This document shows, one piece after another, positions 42,743 through 53,111 of a stretch of 64,000 nt of DNA. Numbering within the stretch: the first letter of the stretch is position 1; every line of letters starts with the position of its first letter. This stretch comes from Silvania hatchlandensis (GTDB lineage Bacteria > Pseudomonadota > Gammaproteobacteria > Enterobacterales > Enterobacteriaceae): the NCBI RefSeq assembly GCF_025564065.1, contig NZ_JAMGZK010000034.1, forward strand, positions 42,358 through 106,357, written 5' to 3'. The notes below the pieces were generated by a model. The model made no database searches and was not told the DNA's origin. It worked only from the letters and a program-made list of their open reading frames with translations. The translations under genes were made by a program, and so were the position numbers.

Positions 42743-43590
42743 GTGAACGTCTGACCATTACCCCGCTGGGGCCGTACATTGGTGCGCAGATTTCGGGTCT
42801 GGATGTGACCCGGCCGTTAAGCGATAACCAGTTTGAGCAGCTGTATCATGCGGTGCTGCGCCATCAGGTGGTGTTCCTGCGCGAGCAGGCGGTGACCCCG
42901 CAGCAGCAGCGCGCGCTGGCCCTGCGCTTTGGCGATCTGCACATTCACCCGGTCTATCCGCATGCGGAAGGCGTTGAAGAAATTATCGTGCTGGATACTC
43001 ATAACGATAACCCGCCGGATAACGACAACTGGCACACCGACGTGACCTTTATTGAGACCCCGCCAGCCGGGGCGATTCTGGCGGCGAAGCTGCTGCCGGA
43101 AACGGGCGGTGACACGCTGTGGACCAGCGGGATTGCGGCGTATGACGCGCTGTCCGAACCGTTTAAACAGCTGTTGAGCGGACTGCGCGCCGAGCACGAT
43201 TTTAAGAAATCGTTCCAGGAATATAAGTACCGCAAGACAGAAGAAGAGCATCAGCGCTGGCTGGAGGCGGTGGCGAAACATCCGCCGCTGCTGCATCCGG
43301 TGGTGCGTACCCATCAGGTCAGCGGCAAGCAGGCGCTGTTCGTCAATGAGGGCTTCACCACCCGAATTGTCGATGTGAGTGAGAAAGAGAGCGCGGCGCT
43401 GTTAGGGTTCCTGTTTGCCCATATCACCAGGCCGGAGTTCCAGGTGCGCTGGCGCTGGCAGGAAAACGATCTGGCGATCTGGGATAACCGGGTGACCCAG
43501 CACTACGCCAATGCGGATTACCTGCCGCAGCGACGCATCATGCAGCGTGCGACGATTTTGGGGGATAAACCTTTCTTCCGTGCGGGCTGA
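42739..43590 (+). CDS. tauD: Taurine dioxygenase (Fe(II)/2-oxoglutarate-dependent)
   Basis: The 283-residue enzyme has the same length as E. coli TauD. It oxidises taurine to an unstable hydroxy product that splits into sulfite and aminoacetaldehyde, freeing sulfur. The iron triad is visible: His99 and Asp101 in 'DNDNWHTDVTF' and a C-terminal His in 'NRVTQHYANADYLPQRRIMQRATI', whose Arg binds 2-oxoglutarate. The ATG at 42739 overlaps the tauC stop. The frame is open further upstream to 42475 inside tauC, but that extension reads through the permease gene and is not real. Confidence 0.95.
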   Translation: MSERLTITPLGPYIGAQISGLDVTRPLSDNQFEQLYHAVLRHQVVFLREQAVTPQQQRALALRFGDLHIHPVYPHAEGVEEIIVLDTHNDNPPDNDNWHTDVTFIETPPAGAILAAKLLPETGGDTLWTSGIAAYDALSEPFKQLLSGLRAEHDFKKSFQEYKYRKTEEEHQRWLEAVAKHPPLLHPVVRTHQVSGKQALFVNEGFTTRIVDVSEKESAALLGFLFAHITRPEFQVRWRWQENDLAIWDNRVTQHYANADYLPQRRIMQRATILGDKPFFRAG

Positions 43591-43594
43591 TCCC

Positions 43595-43706
43595 CGCACC
43601 CCGGCCCTCTCCCCAAAGGGGCGAGGGAGAAAAGCTATACGTGCTCATCTTCACACACGGCACCTGACTGTCCCTCTCCCTTCCAGGGAGAGGGTTAGGG
43701 TGAGGG
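43595..43706. repeat. Second copy of the CCCTCTCC/GGAGAGGG repeat, overlapping the olsF-like 3' end
   Basis: Two palindromic units lie head to tail: CCCTCTCCC-CAAAGGGG-CGAGGG (43605-43627) and CCCTCTCCC-TTCCA-GGGAGAGGG (43672-43694) followed by TTAGGGTGAGGG. The second tail covers the stop and last codons of the convergent acyltransferase gene, which therefore ends in Leu-Ala-Pro-Ser-Pro encoded by the repeat. The first copy of this repeat is at 31575-31664. Confidence 0.7.
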
Positions 43707-45407
43707 TGCTAAATGTGCTTCGATATAGCGCTGATAGCGGCTGGCCTTCAGGTAGCACAAGTCCACCAGCACCAGCCCATCCACGCAGTTGTTGAACGCC
43801 GGGTCGCTGCCAAAATCGATAAACTGTACCCCACCGGGCTCGCAGAGTTCGGAATACTGTTTATACAGCGGCGGGATACCGCAGCCCAGATTGCCGAGCA
43901 GTGATTTCAGGCGGGTCAGGTCTTCGACGTAATCGACCCCCGCAAACTGCGCCAGCACGTCGGGCAGCGAAGCCGGATAAGGCTGGCGCGATACGGCCAG
44001 AGGATGGCTGGCCGGGAACCACAGCCGGTAAAATGCCACCAGCAGATCCCGCGCCGCGGGCGGTAATCCACCCGAGATCGAAACCGGGCCGAACAGGTAG
44101 CGATAGTGCGGATAACGCGCCAGATAAGCGCCAATTCCAGACCATAAATAGTCCAGCCCACGGCGGCCCCAGTAGCGCGGCTGAATAAAGCTGCGCCCAA
44201 GCTCAATGCCGTGCGCCAGCACGTCTTCCATTTTGTCGTCGTAATGAAACAGGCTGTAGCTGTACAGCCCCCCGAGCCCACGGTTTTCGACCTGTTGAGC
44301 GGTGGGCATAAAACGATACGCCCCGACGATCTCCAGATCCTCGTTATCCCACAAAATCAGATGCAGATAGTCGTCGTCATAGCTGTCGGTATCCCGACGT
44401 TTGCCGCTGCCTTCACCCACCGCGCGAAACGCCACTTCACGCAAACGCCCCAGCTCACGCAATATCGGCACATCTTCCTGACCGTTGCGCTGCCACAGAT
44501 AGATGGTTTTGCCATCGCCGGTTTTCCCCAGACATTCTGTCTGGGCCAGCGCGCGCTTGAGCGTGGCTCGGTCTTCTGGCCGGGCAATGGCGGATTGTGT
44601 TTTGAACCTGCCCGGCAGTCCCTTGCCAAGACGTATCACGTGCTGACGGCACTGTTCAGCCATCTCACGCGGGGAGAGCGTGGCGCTGAACCAGTGGCTC
44701 CAGGGGATCTGCTGACCAATTTTAATCGGCAGTCGACTGTGCTGACGGCGGAACATCTGCTGCATCAGAAGCAGCATCGACAGCGTGGGGGAAATCAGCG
44801 TGCTGGCATAAAACAGCAGGCTGTTGTGCGCATGAATATGCACCGGCAGCAGCGGGACGCGCAGCTTGCTCGCCATCTTAATAAAGCCGGAGTGCCATTT
44901 TTTATCGCGGATACCGTGGCGCGTCGGGCGCGAGACTTCGCCCGCCGGGAAGAAAATCAGCACGCCCGCGTTTTGCAGATGCTGTTCCATCTGCACGAGC
45001 GATGTTTTGGCGGTTTTGCCGCCCAGATTATCCACCGGAATAAACAGCGAGCTGAGCGGTTCAAGATGGGTCAGCAGGCGGTTAGTCACGACTTTGACAT
45101 CACGCCGCACGCGGGAAACGGCGTACATCAGCGCCAGCCCGTCGAGGGTGCCCGTTGGATGATTTGAGATGATGACCAGCGGGCCATGTTCGGGGATTTG
45201 TTCGAGATCGCGGGATGAGATAGTGCAGAGAATATCAAGATGTTCCAGAACCTGTTCCACCATATCGAGTCCTTTCAGGTGGGGGTGGTCGGCGGCGAAC
45301 TGCTGGAACTCCTCTTCGTGTAATACTTTGCTTAACAGCCTTTTTTGCCAGGGTGCAGGCCTCGCCTGCGGCCAAAGATCGTCGAGAACGCTGTCGAGAC
45401 TAAACAT
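43695..45407 (-). CDS. olsF: OlsF-like bifunctional acyltransferase (PlsC-like + GNAT/OlsB-like)
   Basis: The 570-residue protein has an N-terminal lysophospholipid-acyltransferase domain ('PLVIISNHPTGTLDGLALM' with His83 and Asp89, 'LIFFPAGEVSR', 'VPLLPVHIHAHNSLLFY') and a C-terminal hemolysin/OlsB-type N-acyltransferase domain ('LREVAFRAVGEGSGKRRDTDSYDDDYLHLILWDNEDLEIVGAYRF', 'LGRSFIQPRYWGRRGLDYLWSGIGAYLARYPHYRYLFGPVSISG'). This fusion is the layout of OlsF, which makes ornithine lipids by acylating ornithine and then lyso-ornithine lipid. Ornithine lipid synthesis here is inferred. It sits between tauD (convergent) and hemB; in E. coli K-12 this position lacks it. Confidence 0.75.
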   Translation of the reverse strand: MFSLDSVLDDLWPQARPAPWQKRLLSKVLHEEEFQQFAADHPHLKGLDMVEQVLEHLDILCTISSRDLEQIPEHGPLVIISNHPTGTLDGLALMYAVSRVRRDVKVVTNRLLTHLEPLSSLFIPVDNLGGKTAKTSLVQMEQHLQNAGVLIFFPAGEVSRPTRHGIRDKKWHSGFIKMASKLRVPLLPVHIHAHNSLLFYASTLISPTLSMLLLMQQMFRRQHSRLPIKIGQQIPWSHWFSATLSPREMAEQCRQHVIRLGKGLPGRFKTQSAIARPEDRATLKRALAQTECLGKTGDGKTIYLWQRNGQEDVPILRELGRLREVAFRAVGEGSGKRRDTDSYDDDYLHLILWDNEDLEIVGAYRFMPTAQQVENRGLGGLYSYSLFHYDDKMEDVLAHGIELGRSFIQPRYWGRRGLDYLWSGIGAYLARYPHYRYLFGPVSISGGLPPAARDLLVAFYRLWFPASHPLAVSRQPYPASLPDVLAQFAGVDYVEDLTRLKSLLGNLGCGIPPLYKQYSELCEPGGVQFIDFGSDPAFNNCVDGLVLVDLCYLKASRYQRYIEAHLAPSP

Positions 45408-45523
45408 GGTAGCTCCTCCTGCTGTCTTTCCCGGACAGTAGAATAGCCAGATGTCGTTTGCATTGCAGAGGGGTGAAGATTGTGTGGAAGGCCCGGTAGC
45501 GCTACGCCACCGGGCAAAGCGGA

Positions 45524-46498
45524 TTAACGCAGAATTTTCTTCTCGGCCAGATCCAGCGCGAAGTAGCTGAAGATCAGATCCGCGCCCGCGCGTTTGATCG
45601 CGCCCAGGCTTTCGAGGATCACTTTCTCTTCGTCGATCGCCCCCGCCTGAGCGGCGAATTTGATCATCGCGTACTCACCGCTCACCTGGTAGGCGCCCAG
45701 CGGCAGCTCGGTGCGTTCGCGGATATCGCGCAGGATATCAAGGTATGCGCCAGCCGGTTTCACCATCAGGCAATCGGCACCCTGGGCTTCGTCGAGCAGC
45801 GATTCACGAATCGCTTCCCGGCGGTTGAGCGGGTTCATCTGGTAGGTTTTGCGATCGCCTTTCAGTGCGGTACCGGCTGCTTCACGGAACGGGCCGTAGA
45901 ACGACGAGGCGAATTTGGTGGAGTAGGACATGATCGCCGTATCGGTAAAGCCTGCCGCGTCCAGCGCCTGGCGAATGGCCTGCACCTGGCCATCCATCGC
46001 GGCCGACGGGGCGATAAAGTCAGCGCCAGCGGCGGCGGCAATCACCGCCTGCTTGCCCAGATTGATCAGGGTCGCGTCGTTATCGACGCCGTGATCGCAC
46101 AGCACGCCGCAGTGGCCATGCGACGTGTATTCGCAGAAGCAGGTGTCGGACATGACAATCATCTCCGGCACGGTTTGTTTGGCAATGCGCGACATACGCG
46201 CCACCAGACCGTCTTCCTTCAGCGCATCGCTGCCGGTGGCATCGGTATGGTGTGAAATGCCGAAGGTCATGATTGAGCGGATACCGGCATTGGCAATGCG
46301 CTCAATTTCGCGCGCCAGGTGCTTCTCGGGAATGCGCATCACGCCCGGCATGGCCTCGATGGCTTTATAGTCATCGATCTCTTCTTCAACAAAAATCGGC
46401 AACACCAGATCGTTTAAGGTCAGGGATGTCTCTTCAAACATGGCGCGCAGGGCGGGGGATTTGCGCAGACGACGGGGACGAGCAATTAAATCGGTCAT
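45524..46498 (-). CDS. hemB: Delta-aminolevulinic acid dehydratase (porphobilinogen synthase)
   Basis: The 324-residue enzyme condenses two 5-aminolevulinates into porphobilinogen, the second step of heme synthesis. The zinc-binding loop '[22 protein letters not shown]' with three Cys, the Schiff-base Lys in '[14 protein letters not shown]' and the '[27 protein letters not shown]' lid are all present. It is monocistronic on the minus strand, with the same relation to tau and ampH as in E. coli. Confidence 0.97.
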   Translation of the reverse strand: MTDLIARPRRLRKSPALRAMFEETSLTLNDLVLPIFVEEEIDDYKAIEAMPGVMRIPEKHLAREIERIANAGIRSIMTFGISHHTDATGSDALKEDGLVARMSRIAKQTVPEMIVMSDTCFCEYTSHGHCGVLCDHGVDNDATLINLGKQAVIAAAAGADFIAPSAAMDGQVQAIRQALDAAGFTDTAIMSYSTKFASSFYGPFREAAGTALKGDRKTYQMNPLNRREAIRESLLDEAQGADCLMVKPAGAYLDILRDIRERTELPLGAYQVSGEYAMIKFAAQAGAIDEEKVILESLGAIKRAGADLIFSYFALDLAEKKILR

Positions 46499-46674
46499 GA
46501 GATGCCTGAGGTTTGTGGAACAAGGAAGGCTAGTGTAACTGAAATAAAATCTGTCTGTTTTACGAAAATTGTCGTTTATTTCTCAAGCATTGCCGCTGCG
46601 TATATACCTCACCCCGGAGCGCTTTCACGTTAAATAAGCGTCCGGGGGAGCGTTTGTTTGCTGAATAATGATGA

Positions 46675-47841
46675 TCAGGAGGCCGGAATCACCCGCGGTT
46701 TGTTCTCGCTCATTTCGACCACCAGCTGATTAACGCCGTCGCTCATATTGACGAAGCGCGTCTGCGGCGAACGCGTTACCACCACAAATACACCCACGTT
46801 AGACTGCGGGATCATCGCCATATAGGTGATAAATCCGCCGCCGCCGCCGGTTTTCTGAATAATCCCCGGACGCCCGTTCTTCGGTGCCAGATAGACCCAG
46901 CCCAGGCCCAGCGCGTCAGCACGGCCCGGAACATCCATGCCAATCACCCGCGTCAGCTGGCTGCGCTGATAGATCAGGGTTTGCATTCTGTCGGCCTGAT
47001 TGCTGCGCGAATAGAAATCGGAGGAGAGGAACTGCTGCATCCAGCGCATCATGTCCCCCGGCGTGGAGTAAACGCCGCCGCTGCCCACGGCAGCAAGGGT
47101 GTTGTTACACGGGCTGGCCCCTTTCTCTGCCACCATCAGGCGCTTGCACTGATCGGGGGAGGGGGTAAAGGTGGTGTCTTTCATCCCCAGCGGACGGGCA
47201 ATTTGCTCGTCAAACAGCTGGCTGTAAGGTTTACCGGTGGCGGTGGCCAGCGCATCGGCCAGCAGATCAAACGCCAGGTTGGAGTAGGCGGCCTGCGAGC
47301 CCGGAGCTGATTTCAGGCTGGCAGTCGACAGCCAGTTCCAGCGCTGATCGCGGGTTGGCCAGACGAAGACCGGACGGTGTGCGGCGCCACCCGGCTGTTC
47401 GCGCGGCAGGGCGCTGGTGTGGGTCGCCAGGTTGACCAGCGTGATCGGTGCGCCCTGGTACGTTGGCACATGGGCCCCCGGTGGCGCATATTTGCTGAGC
47501 GGATCGTTCAGTTTCACTACGCCCTGGTCGAGCATTTTCACCAGCATCTCGCTGGTCATTAATTTGGTCAGGGAGGCGATGCGCACCACGGAATCAAGCT
47601 GCGGGTGGATGTTATTGCCCGGACGCGTTTCACCAAAGCTGCGGAATACGCGCTGGTTACCGTCAATTGCCACCAGTGCCATCCCGGTTGCGCCGCTGCC
47701 ATAAAAAATAAGATTCGCGTAACGATCAACAACATCGGAAGCGAAAGCCGGATCGGCAATAGGCTGGGCAGCTTGCACGCTGGTGAGGCTGGCGGCGTAC
47801 AACACGGCAGAAAGTAACAGACAACGTTTCAACGAAAGCAT
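46675..47841 (-). CDS. ampH: AmpH penicillin-binding protein (class C beta-lactamase-like D-alanyl-D-alanine carboxypeptidase/endopeptidase)
   Basis: The 388-residue protein has a signal peptide ending VQA|AQP and the serine hydrolase motifs 'IASLTKLMTSEML' (S-x-x-K), 'AAYSNLAFDLL' (Y-S-N) and 'IIQKTGGGGGF' (K-T-G). AmpH is a peripheral periplasmic enzyme that trims peptidoglycan cross-links and stem peptides. An alternative start a few residues downstream (at the second Lys-Arg) would match the E. coli N-terminus better. It is divergent from sbmA, as in E. coli. Confidence 0.95.
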   Translation of the reverse strand: MLSLKRCLLLSAVLYAASLTSVQAAQPIADPAFASDVVDRYANLIFYGSGATGMALVAIDGNQRVFRSFGETRPGNNIHPQLDSVVRIASLTKLMTSEMLVKMLDQGVVKLNDPLSKYAPPGAHVPTYQGAPITLVNLATHTSALPREQPGGAAHRPVFVWPTRDQRWNWLSTASLKSAPGSQAAYSNLAFDLLADALATATGKPYSQLFDEQIARPLGMKDTTFTPSPDQCKRLMVAEKGASPCNNTLAAVGSGGVYSTPGDMMRWMQQFLSSDFYSRSNQADRMQTLIYQRSQLTRVIGMDVPGRADALGLGWVYLAPKNGRPGIIQKTGGGGGFITYMAMIPQSNVGVFVVVTRSPQTRFVNMSDGVNQLVVEMSENKPRVIPAS

Positions 47842-48122
47842 CCATGAAGTGAATGAAAAAGTATGCGTATTTATACTATTAAACCGCGGTTTGCAAAGGC
47901 CTGAACAGGCTAACCATAGCGAGAAAAACGTAACCGCGGGTAAATACGAACAATTTCGTGACAGACGATCTCCCGTTTTGTGACATTGCGCTTATGATAG
48001 GCGCGCATTGAGTCCGCCTTTTCGCGCCGGGAGAGGCCTCACGGGCGAACTAATGCCAGGCTGACAGGTCTGATAATCCGTCGTCTACAGCAGTGTTTAT
48101 AACAAAAAAAGAAGGAAGCATT

Positions 48123-49343
48123 ATGTTCAAGTCGTTTTTCCCCAAACCGGGACCCTTTTTTCTTTCGGCCTTTATTTGGGCCCTGGTCGCCGTCATTTTC
48201 TGGCAGGCGGGCGGGGGTGCCTGGCTTGAGCGTCTGACGGGCGCGACCGGTGATGTGCCCATCAGCGCGGCGCGTTTCTGGTCCCTGAGCTATCTGCTGT
48301 TTTACGCGTACTACGCCCTGTGCGTCGGGGTGTTTACCCTGTTCTGGGTGATCTACTCGCCGCACCGCTGGCAGTACTGGTCGATTCTTGGTACGGCGCT
48401 GATCATCTTTGTCACCTGGTTTCTGGTGGAAGTGGGCGTGGCGGTCAACGCCTGGTATGCCCCGTTCTATGACCTGATCCAGACGGCGCTTAGCTCGCCG
48501 CATAAAGTCACCATTAATCAGTTCTATCACGAGGTGGGGATCTTCCTCGGGATTGCGCTCATCGCCGTTATCATTGGCGTGATGAATAACTTTTTTGTCA
48601 GCCACTACGTGTTCCGCTGGCGTACCGCGATGAACGAATACTATATGGCGCACTGGCAGCAGCTGCGTCATATCGAAGGGGCGGCCCAGCGTGTGCAGGA
48701 AGACACCATGCGCTTCGCCTCAACCCTTGAGGATATGGGGGTCAGCTTTATTAACGCCATTATGACTCTGATCGCCTTCCTGCCGGTGCTGGTAACCCTT
48801 TCCGCGCACGTGCCGGAGCTGCCGATTGTCGGCCACCTGCCGTATGGCCTGGTGATCGCCGCGATTGTCTGGTCGCTGATCGGCACCGGCCTGCTGGCGG
48901 TGGTAGGGATCAAGCTGCCGGGGCTGGAGTTCAAAAACCAGCGCGTTGAGGCCGCCTACCGTAAAGAGCTGGTGTACGGCGAAGACGATGCCAGCCGCGC
49001 ATCACCGCCAACCGTACGCGAACTGTTTGGCGCGGTGCGTCGCAACTATTTTCGTCTTTATTTCCACTACATGTATTTCAACATCGCCCGTATTTTATAC
49101 CTGCAGGTGGACAACGTTTTCGGCTTATTCCTGCTGTTCCCGTCGATTGTGGCCGGTACGATTACGCTCGGTCTGATGACCCAAATTACTAACGTTTTCG
49201 GCCAGGTACGCGGATCGTTCCAGTATCTGATCAGCTCCTGGACCACGCTGGTCGAGCTGATGTCCATCTATAAGCGTCTGCGCAGCTTTGAGCGTGAGCT
49301 GGATGGCCAGCCGGTACAGGAAGTCACCCATACATTGAGTTAA
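48123..49343 (+). CDS. sbmA: SbmA peptide antibiotic transporter
   Basis: The 406-residue inner-membrane protein matches E. coli SbmA almost throughout ('[10 protein letters not shown]...[21 protein letters not shown]', '[57 protein letters not shown]'). It is a proton-driven importer for microcin B17, J25, bleomycin and proline-rich peptides. I chose the ATG at 48123 (GAAGGAAGC upstream); an in-frame ATG at 48093 is not the family start. yaiW follows after 14 bp, forming the known sbmA-yaiW operon. Confidence 0.96.
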   Translation: MFKSFFPKPGPFFLSAFIWALVAVIFWQAGGGAWLERLTGATGDVPISAARFWSLSYLLFYAYYALCVGVFTLFWVIYSPHRWQYWSILGTALIIFVTWFLVEVGVAVNAWYAPFYDLIQTALSSPHKVTINQFYHEVGIFLGIALIAVIIGVMNNFFVSHYVFRWRTAMNEYYMAHWQQLRHIEGAAQRVQEDTMRFASTLEDMGVSFINAIMTLIAFLPVLVTLSAHVPELPIVGHLPYGLVIAAIVWSLIGTGLLAVVGIKLPGLEFKNQRVEAAYRKELVYGEDDASRASPPTVRELFGAVRRNYFRLYFHYMYFNIARILYLQVDNVFGLFLLFPSIVAGTITLGLMTQITNVFGQVRGSFQYLISSWTTLVELMSIYKRLRSFERELDGQPVQEVTHTLS

Positions 49344-49357
49344 TACAGGGAGTTGTT

Positions 49358-50458
49358 ATGTCTTTTGCCGTACCGCGTGCGTTACCGTTATCGCTGCTGG
49401 CTGTGCTGGTGCTGGCCGGGTGTGCCGGGCAGGACGCTGCCCCGCTGAAAAAGGGCGAAAAGCCCGTCGATGTGGCAAGCGTGGTGCGGCAAAAAATGCC
49501 CGCCACGGTAAAAGATCGTGACCAGTGGGCCTCGGCGCTGGCGAAAACCTTCGAGAGCCAGAAAATTGCCCCCACCGAGGAGAATATCTGCTCGGTGCTG
49601 GCTGTGGCGCAGCAGGAGTCGATGTATCAGTCCGACCCGGCGGTGCCTGGCCTGAACAAGATTGCCTGGAAGGAGATTGACCGACGGGCGGAAAAACTGC
49701 ACATCCCGGCGTTCCTGGTGCATACGGCGCTAAAAATCAATTCGCCGAACGGCAAGAGCTACAGCGAGCGGCTGGATACGGTGAAAACCGAGAAGCAGCT
49801 GAGCGCGATTTTCGATGACATGATCGGTATGGTGCCGATGGGGCAGACGCTGTTTGGCTCCCTCAACCCGGTGCATACCGGCGGGCCGATGCAGGTCAGC
49901 ATCGCCTTTGCTGAGAAACACACCAACGGCTACCCGTGGAAAATCGAGAATACGGTCCGTCAGGAGGTCTTCTCCCTGCGCGGTGGCCTGTGGTTTGGCA
50001 CCTACCATCTGCTGAATTATCCCGCCAGCTACACTGCGCCACTCTACCGCTTTGCTGACTTTAACGCGGGCTGGTACGCCAGCCGCAACGCCGCATTCCA
50101 GAACGCCGTCAGCCGCGCCAGCGGCGTGAAGCTGGCGCTGGACGGGGATTTGATTGCCTACGGCAGCAGCAATGCCGGTAAAACCGAACTGACGGTGCGT
50201 AAGCTCGCTGGCAAGCTGGGGATGAGCGACAGTGAGATCCGCCGTCAGCTTGAAAAAGGCGACAGTCTGGCGTTTGAGAAGACCGATTTGTATCTGCAGG
50301 TGTATAAGCTGGCGGAGCAGAAAGCCGGGAAGAAACTGCCGAGAGAGATGTTACCGGGGATCCAGCTGGAGAGTCCGAAAATCACCCGTAACCTGACCAC
50401 CGCGTGGTTTGCCCAGCGCGTGGACGACCGCCGGGCGCGCTGCATGGCGCTGAATTAG
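49358..50458 (+). CDS. yaiW: YaiW outer-membrane lipoprotein (DUF1615)
   Basis: The 366-residue protein has a lipobox 'LAVLVLAG|C' at residues about 16-23 and the DUF1615 body ('[77 protein letters not shown]'). In E. coli YaiW is a surface-exposed lipoprotein that helps some peptides enter together with SbmA. It is cotranscribed with sbmA. Its last bases overlap the convergent yaiY gene by four bases. Confidence 0.93.
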   Translation: MSFAVPRALPLSLLAVLVLAGCAGQDAAPLKKGEKPVDVASVVRQKMPATVKDRDQWASALAKTFESQKIAPTEENICSVLAVAQQESMYQSDPAVPGLNKIAWKEIDRRAEKLHIPAFLVHTALKINSPNGKSYSERLDTVKTEKQLSAIFDDMIGMVPMGQTLFGSLNPVHTGGPMQVSIAFAEKHTNGYPWKIENTVRQEVFSLRGGLWFGTYHLLNYPASYTAPLYRFADFNAGWYASRNAAFQNAVSRASGVKLALDGDLIAYGSSNAGKTELTVRKLAGKLGMSDSEIRRQLEKGDSLAFEKTDLYLQVYKLAEQKAGKKLPREMLPGIQLESPKITRNLTTAWFAQRVDDRRARCMALN

Positions 50459-50757
50459 TGGTAACGACGCCAGCGCAGCACCAGGGCGATAACGCCGAAT
50501 ACCGCACAGCCCAGCAGGAACGGGATCAAACCAAAAATGGTCCCGACGCCGAGTCCAATCTCAACGCGCGGACGAACGCTATCCTCAACCTGCATCAGGT
50601 GCTCGTACACCCCTGGCGCATGGACGAGGATGTTGAGCAGCTGCGAGCCTGCCCAGAAACAGAACAGGACAAACACGGCATAAGCGATATTACCTGGCGT
50701 GGAGGTTTTGGGTTGCTTAGTGCTAAAAATCGGCTTCGACATGCTGAAGTCTGCCAT
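50455..50757 (-). CDS. yaiY: YaiY inner-membrane protein (DUF2755)
   Basis: The 100-residue protein has two hydrophobic segments: '[31 protein letters not shown]' and '[26 protein letters not shown]', matching E. coli YaiY in length, position and sequence pattern. Function unknown. It converges on yaiW with a four-base overlap. The N-terminal '[23 protein letters not shown]' is polar. Confidence 0.9.
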   Translation of the reverse strand: MADFSMSKPIFSTKQPKTSTPGNIAYAVFVLFCFWAGSQLLNILVHAPGVYEHLMQVEDSVRPRVEIGLGVGTIFGLIPFLLGCAVFGVIALVLRWRRYH

Positions 50758-51005
50758 AACTGCCTCCGGAATTATCTGCCTGGCCTGGTGCCTGTTGTTC
50801 CTGCTGAGTTTGACACCACATCGCGGATGTCAATATCAGAATCGTGGTAAATTGGCCTGGTGAATTCTCCTGGATGAGTGATTTCCGCTTGTCATCACAA
50901 AATCGTCACCTTAAGTAAAATTCATTCTCATTTCAGATTTTCCGCATCCGCCACAGACCTGATGGCAAAACTGTGCGAGGATAGATTTTTTCTTCTGGAG
51001 CGACC

Positions 51006-51224
51006 ATGAAACTGCCTGCCAAAATCCGCCGTGACTGGCATTACTACGCCTTTGCTATTGGGCTGATCTTTATTCTGAATGGGGTAGTGGGGCTGCTGGG
51101 CTTTGAAGCGAAGGGCTGGCAAACCTATGCGGTCGGGCTGGTGACGTGGGTAGTGAGCTTCTGGCTGGCAGGGTTTATCATTCGCCGTCGCCCGGAAGAG
51201 CCGACGGCGAACGAAGCCGATTAA
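51006..51224 (+). CDS. yaiZ: YaiZ inner-membrane protein (DUF2754)
   Basis: The 72-residue protein matches YaiZ: '[65 protein letters not shown]' has two membrane segments and a basic, then acidic, tail. Function unknown. A good CTGGAG ribosome site lies before the ATG. It converges on ddlA with a four-base overlap of the stop codons, as is typical for this locus. Confidence 0.9.
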   Translation: MKLPAKIRRDWHYYAFAIGLIFILNGVVGLLGFEAKGWQTYAVGLVTWVVSFWLAGFIIRRRPEEPTANEAD

Positions 51225-52321
51225 CCGTTGACCGAGAGCTGCAGCGCGCTGTCGGCGGCGTAGCGTTCCAGCGCCAGTTCAATCAGGCGGGTGATCAGTT
51301 CAGGGTAGCTGATACCGCTGGCCTGCCACAGTTTCGGGTACATGCTGATGTTGGTAAAGCCGGGCAGGGTGTTGATTTCATTGATTATCACCCGGTTATC
51401 TTCCGTTAAGAAGACGTCGACGCGGGCCATGCCGCGACAGCCCAGCGCCTGATAAGCCTCAATGGCGATGGCGCGGATCCGGTCGTTAACCTCGGCATCC
51501 AGCGCGGCGGGAACCACCACCTGCGCGCCCTGGTCATCGATGTACTTGGTATCGTAAGAGTAGAAATCGCTGTTCAGCACCACTTCGCCACAGGTGCTGG
51601 CCTGCGGGAAGTCATTGCCCAGCACCGCGCACTCAATTTCACGTCCCTTAATGCCCTGCTCAACGACCACTTTATGATCGAAGGTAAACGCCAGTCGCAC
51701 CGCGTCGTTGAACTGTGCTTCGCTATTCACTTTGCTGACGCCGACGGAGGAGCCCTGGTTCGCCGGTTTGACGAACAGCGGCAGGCCGAAGCGGGCGCTG
51801 AGATCGGCAAATGCGTGCTGCTCGCGGTTGGCACGGGTCAGGGTGACAAACGGCGCCACGTTCAGCCCGGCATCGCGCAGCAGGCGCTTGGTGACGTCTT
51901 TATCCATGCAGGCGGCGGAACCGAGCACGTCGGAGCCGACGAACGGCAGATTCGCCATCCGCAGCATCCCCTGCAGGGAGCCATCTTCGCCCAGCGTTCC
52001 GTGAACAATCGGGAAAATAACGTCGATTTGCGCAAGCGCCTGCCCACTACGGGCATCGATTAGTTGGCCCTGCATCACGCCTGGCACGGCGGCCACGCTG
52101 ATTTCTGACGGGTTCAGGGCGATGTGCGCCGGGTCGTCGGCATTGAGCAAATAGCCGGTTTCGTCGTTAACATGCCACTGGCCCTGTTTATCAATCCCCA
52201 GCAGCACGACCTCAAAGCGGCTCTTATCAATCGCGTTAACGATATTTTTGGCCGACTGGAGAGACACTTCGTGCTCCGCTGATTTACCCCCAAAGACAAT
52301 ACCTACCCGCAACTTCGCCAT
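51221..52321 (-). CDS. ddlA: D-alanine--D-alanine ligase A
   Basis: The 366-residue ATP-grasp enzyme joins two D-alanines for peptidoglycan precursors. Visible are the N-terminal '[23 protein letters not shown]', '[14 protein letters not shown]', the ATP-binding '[18 protein letters not shown]', '[11 protein letters not shown]' and C-terminal metal site '[35 protein letters not shown]'. I chose the ATG at 52321, which gives the E. coli-like N-terminus; an in-frame ATG three codons earlier is possible. It is monocistronic and divergent from an extensin-family gene. Confidence 0.96.
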   Translation of the reverse strand: MAKLRVGIVFGGKSAEHEVSLQSAKNIVNAIDKSRFEVVLLGIDKQGQWHVNDETGYLLNADDPAHIALNPSEISVAAVPGVMQGQLIDARSGQALAQIDVIFPIVHGTLGEDGSLQGMLRMANLPFVGSDVLGSAACMDKDVTKRLLRDAGLNVAPFVTLTRANREQHAFADLSARFGLPLFVKPANQGSSVGVSKVNSEAQFNDAVRLAFTFDHKVVVEQGIKGREIECAVLGNDFPQASTCGEVVLNSDFYSYDTKYIDDQGAQVVVPAALDAEVNDRIRAIAIEAYQALGCRGMARVDVFLTEDNRVIINEINTLPGFTNISMYPKLWQASGISYPELITRLIELALERYAADSALQLSVNG

Positions 52322-52427
52322 CACGTCCACTCATCCTGTCTGACTCAAAGTCCTTACCATATCACGATGCCCGGCGGGATTCGCCGCCTTCTGCCATAAT
52401 GTTGTGGCACATCATCGAGGGGGGAGA

Positions 52428-53111
52428 GTGAAGGGAAAAGGTCTGATTATCTGTCTTGTGATTATCGCTGCGATGACAGCGGGCTACCGCTGGCTTCCGT
52501 CGCACTACAACCCCTTTGCGCCGCTCCAGCTGGACGATCCCCCCGGCACGCTGACCCAGTTTAAGCTCAGGCGCCTGACCCCTGAACATTGCGAAACGCT
52601 GCTGGCGCAGGCTAACGCGCGCCAACTGATCCGCACCCAGTCGGTAGCGGAGACCGGGGGAGAGTGCCCGCTGAGTAACGTGGTGCGGGTGCGCAATTTT
52701 GGCCCCGTCAGCCTCAGCAGCAGTTTTCTCGCCAGCTGCCCGCTGGCGCTCAGTTCGGCGCTGTTCGTCAGCCAGCAGGCCCAGCCGCTGACCCGCACCC
52801 TGATGGGCAGCAGCCTGACGCGAATTGACCATCTTGGCAGCTTTGCCTGCCGCAATATCTATCACCGCCCCGATGCCCGACGCAGCGAGCATGCCAGCGC
52901 GCATGCGCTGGATATCAGCGGCTTTACGCTGGATAACGGCCAGCGGGTGAGCGTTCTGCGCGGCTGGCAGAATGCCAAAACAGAGCCGTGGCTGCGGGCG
53001 TTGCTGAGCGCCAGCTGCGGCTACTTTGGTAACGCTCTTGGCCCGGACTATAACGCGGCCCACGCTAACCATTTTCATCTGGGGATGCGCGGATTTGGCT
53101 ACTGTCCGTAG
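52428..53111 (+). CDS. Extensin-family protein (DD-carboxypeptidase-like metal site)
   Basis: From the GTG at 52428, preceded by a G-rich ribosome site (GAGGGGGGAGA), the product is about 227 residues with an N-terminal membrane anchor ('GLIICLVIIAAMTAGYRWL') and an extensin-like C-terminal domain: 'CPLSNVVRVRNFGPVSLSSSFLASCPLALSSALFV', 'IYHRPDARRSEHASAHALDISGFTLDNGQRV' and 'NAAHANHFHLGMRGFGYC'. The H-x6-D and N-H-F-H residues form a zinc site like that of LAS/VanY-type peptidases, and six Cys probably form disulfides. A cell-wall role fits its place beside ddlA. An in-frame GTG at 52404 has no ribosome site. Confidence 0.8.
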   Translation: MKGKGLIICLVIIAAMTAGYRWLPSHYNPFAPLQLDDPPGTLTQFKLRRLTPEHCETLLAQANARQLIRTQSVAETGGECPLSNVVRVRNFGPVSLSSSFLASCPLALSSALFVSQQAQPLTRTLMGSSLTRIDHLGSFACRNIYHRPDARRSEHASAHALDISGFTLDNGQRVSVLRGWQNAKTEPWLRALLSASCGYFGNALGPDYNAAHANHFHLGMRGFGYCP

